Below, piece by piece: positions 63,475 through 64,000 of a DNA stretch of 64,000 bases. The notes under the pieces are model-generated. The model had not been told where the DNA came from and ran no database searches. It worked only from the letters and a program-made list of their open reading frames with translations. Every line of letters starts with the position of its first letter. The stretch's first letter is position 1. The stretch spans positions 140,979-204,978 of the forward strand of contig NZ_FOQY01000013.1 of NCBI RefSeq assembly GCF_900113865.1. The letters run 5' to 3'. This stretch comes from Streptosporangium canum. Lineage in GTDB: Bacteria > Actinomycetota > Actinomycetes > Streptosporangiales > Streptosporangiaceae. The position numbers and the translations under genes are program-made.

Positions 63475-63660
63475 CGGGTTCTTCTGGTCGCCCATGACGC
63501 GGTCGTGCTGATGCTCCGCCGCCTGATCGAGGGCTTGTCCTGGCAGGAGCTGGGCGACGTCGTACAGGCCGGTCCGGTCGCCAACGCCTCCGTGACACGC
63601 TGGCGGCAGACCGAGGGGCGGCTACAGCTCATCGATTACAACCGGACCGATCATCTGTGA
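63475..63660 (+). pseudogene. Histidine phosphatase family, C-terminal remnant
   Basis: The last 61 codons before TGA 63660 read RVLLVAHDAVVLMLRRLIEG ... GPVANASVTRWRQ ... LIDYNRTDHL. This is the C-terminal motif set of phosphoglycerate-mutase-like phosphatases (V.H...I..L......G.V.N.S.T.W....G.L.L..YN...HL). The N-terminal RHG motif is not found upstream in any frame; the region 63207-63474 is scrambled. Confidence 0.65.
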
Positions 63661-63757
63661 ACCGAAGCCGAGGATGATGTGAACAGTCAACTTCTCGGCC
63701 GTAAACGACCGAGCTTGCAGCTCCTCGCCGTCGATGACTTCGACGGTCCGGTCCGCG

Positions 63758-64000
63758 TCAGGCAGCGTGACTCACTGCCCAGCCCGCTACACCGCGCGCG
63801 GCGATGTTACGGGCTGCGTTGACGTCGGCATGCTCAGCGAAACCGCACGACGTACAGGAAAAGACGGCCTGCTCCGGCCGGTTGGCCCGATCGGTATGCC
63901 CGCAGGCCGAGCATTGCCGGCTGGTGTAGGCCGGATCGACATGGATAACGGCGATCCCGGCCCGTCGGGCCTTGTAGGCGATGAAGCCGCCCAGTTGGGC
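63758..64000 (-). mobile_element. tnpB: IS200/IS605-family TnpB, C-terminal end (cut by window edge)
   Basis: Minus strand, open at the right edge, TGA at 63758: 80 residues. YTSRQCSACGHTDRANRPEQ and FSCTSCGFAEHADVNAARNI form the C4 zinc ribbon (CxxC...CxxC) and the last RuvC Asp (D-V-N-A-A-R-N-I) of TnpB, the RNA-guided nuclease ancestor of Cas12. Downstream (63661-63757) no typical end hairpin (as at 36181) is seen, so the right end of the element may be lost. Whether a tnpA is present lies outside the window. Confidence 0.88.

Overview
The window is high-GC DNA with actinomycete habits: Shine-Dalgarno GGAGG-type sites, frequent GTG starts, ATGA/GTGA stop-start overlaps and a strong GC bias at third codon positions. 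Gene content suggests a filamentous actinobacterium of the Streptosporangium/Nonomuraea type. That is an inference from gene families; nothing in the window fixes the genus.

Region 1 (1-37.1 kb) looks like one hypoxia/dormancy regulon island, comparable to the DosR regulon of mycobacteria and the OsdR island of Streptomyces. It holds nine tandem-domain universal stress proteins, an Hsp20, two CBS-BON proteins, a group 3b [NiFe] hydrogenase operon with its maturation protease, and a pyruvate-dehydrogenase-type operon that carries its own acyl carrier protein. It also holds an acetyl-CoA-synthetase-like gene (3' part only), a Pat-like acetyltransferase/acyl-CoA ligase fusion, an MgtA-type and a hemerythrin-tailed P1B-5 ATPase, a GH65 phosphorylase with a beta-phosphoglucomutase-like HAD enzyme, and a helix-turn-helix/FMN-barrel protein. 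Most of these genes have the same inverted element about 30-70 bp upstream of the start codon. Its left arm resembles GGTCGRARGTCC, then come 9 (rarely 10) bp, then a right arm resembling GGGACNTTCGNCC. Each arm is itself close to a mycobacterial DosR box. I found it at 13 or more places. No DosR/DosS-type regulator or kinase is encoded in the window. A pair of divergent, paralogous alpha-lytic-type proteases (13.2-16.8 kb), with the 5' remnant of a third copy, interrupts the island.

Region 2 (37.1-52.4 kb) is general accessory chromosome: a secreted endonuclease/phosphatase-fold protein, a serine hydrolase gene broken by an internal deletion, a DUF4097 protein, MarR-, HxlR- and TetR-family regulators with visible operators, an MFS exporter, Nudix, SDR and MOSC proteins, and an MFS transporter-amidohydrolase operon.

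Region 3 (52.4-64 kb) is eroded by mobile DNA: a second methionine aminopeptidase beside a truncated XRE regulator whose operators survive, fragments of an IS3 transposase, a GlxA-type regulator, an rve transposase and a serine recombinase, an intact TetR/MFS drug-efflux pair, two alpha/beta hydrolases, an unrecognised 416-residue protein, remnants of DUF6624 and histidine-phosphatase genes, and the 3' end of an IS200/IS605 tnpB at the right edge.

Taken together, region 1 reads as a survival programme for oxygen limitation: hydrogen and redox handling (hydrogenase), acetyl-CoA control (PDH-type complex, acetyl-CoA synthetase, lysine acetyltransferase), reserve-sugar phosphorolysis (GH65 and HAD), metal and ion homeostasis (two P-type ATPases) and ATP/adenylate sensing (USP and CBS proteins). 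No tRNA, rRNA or CRISPR array was seen.
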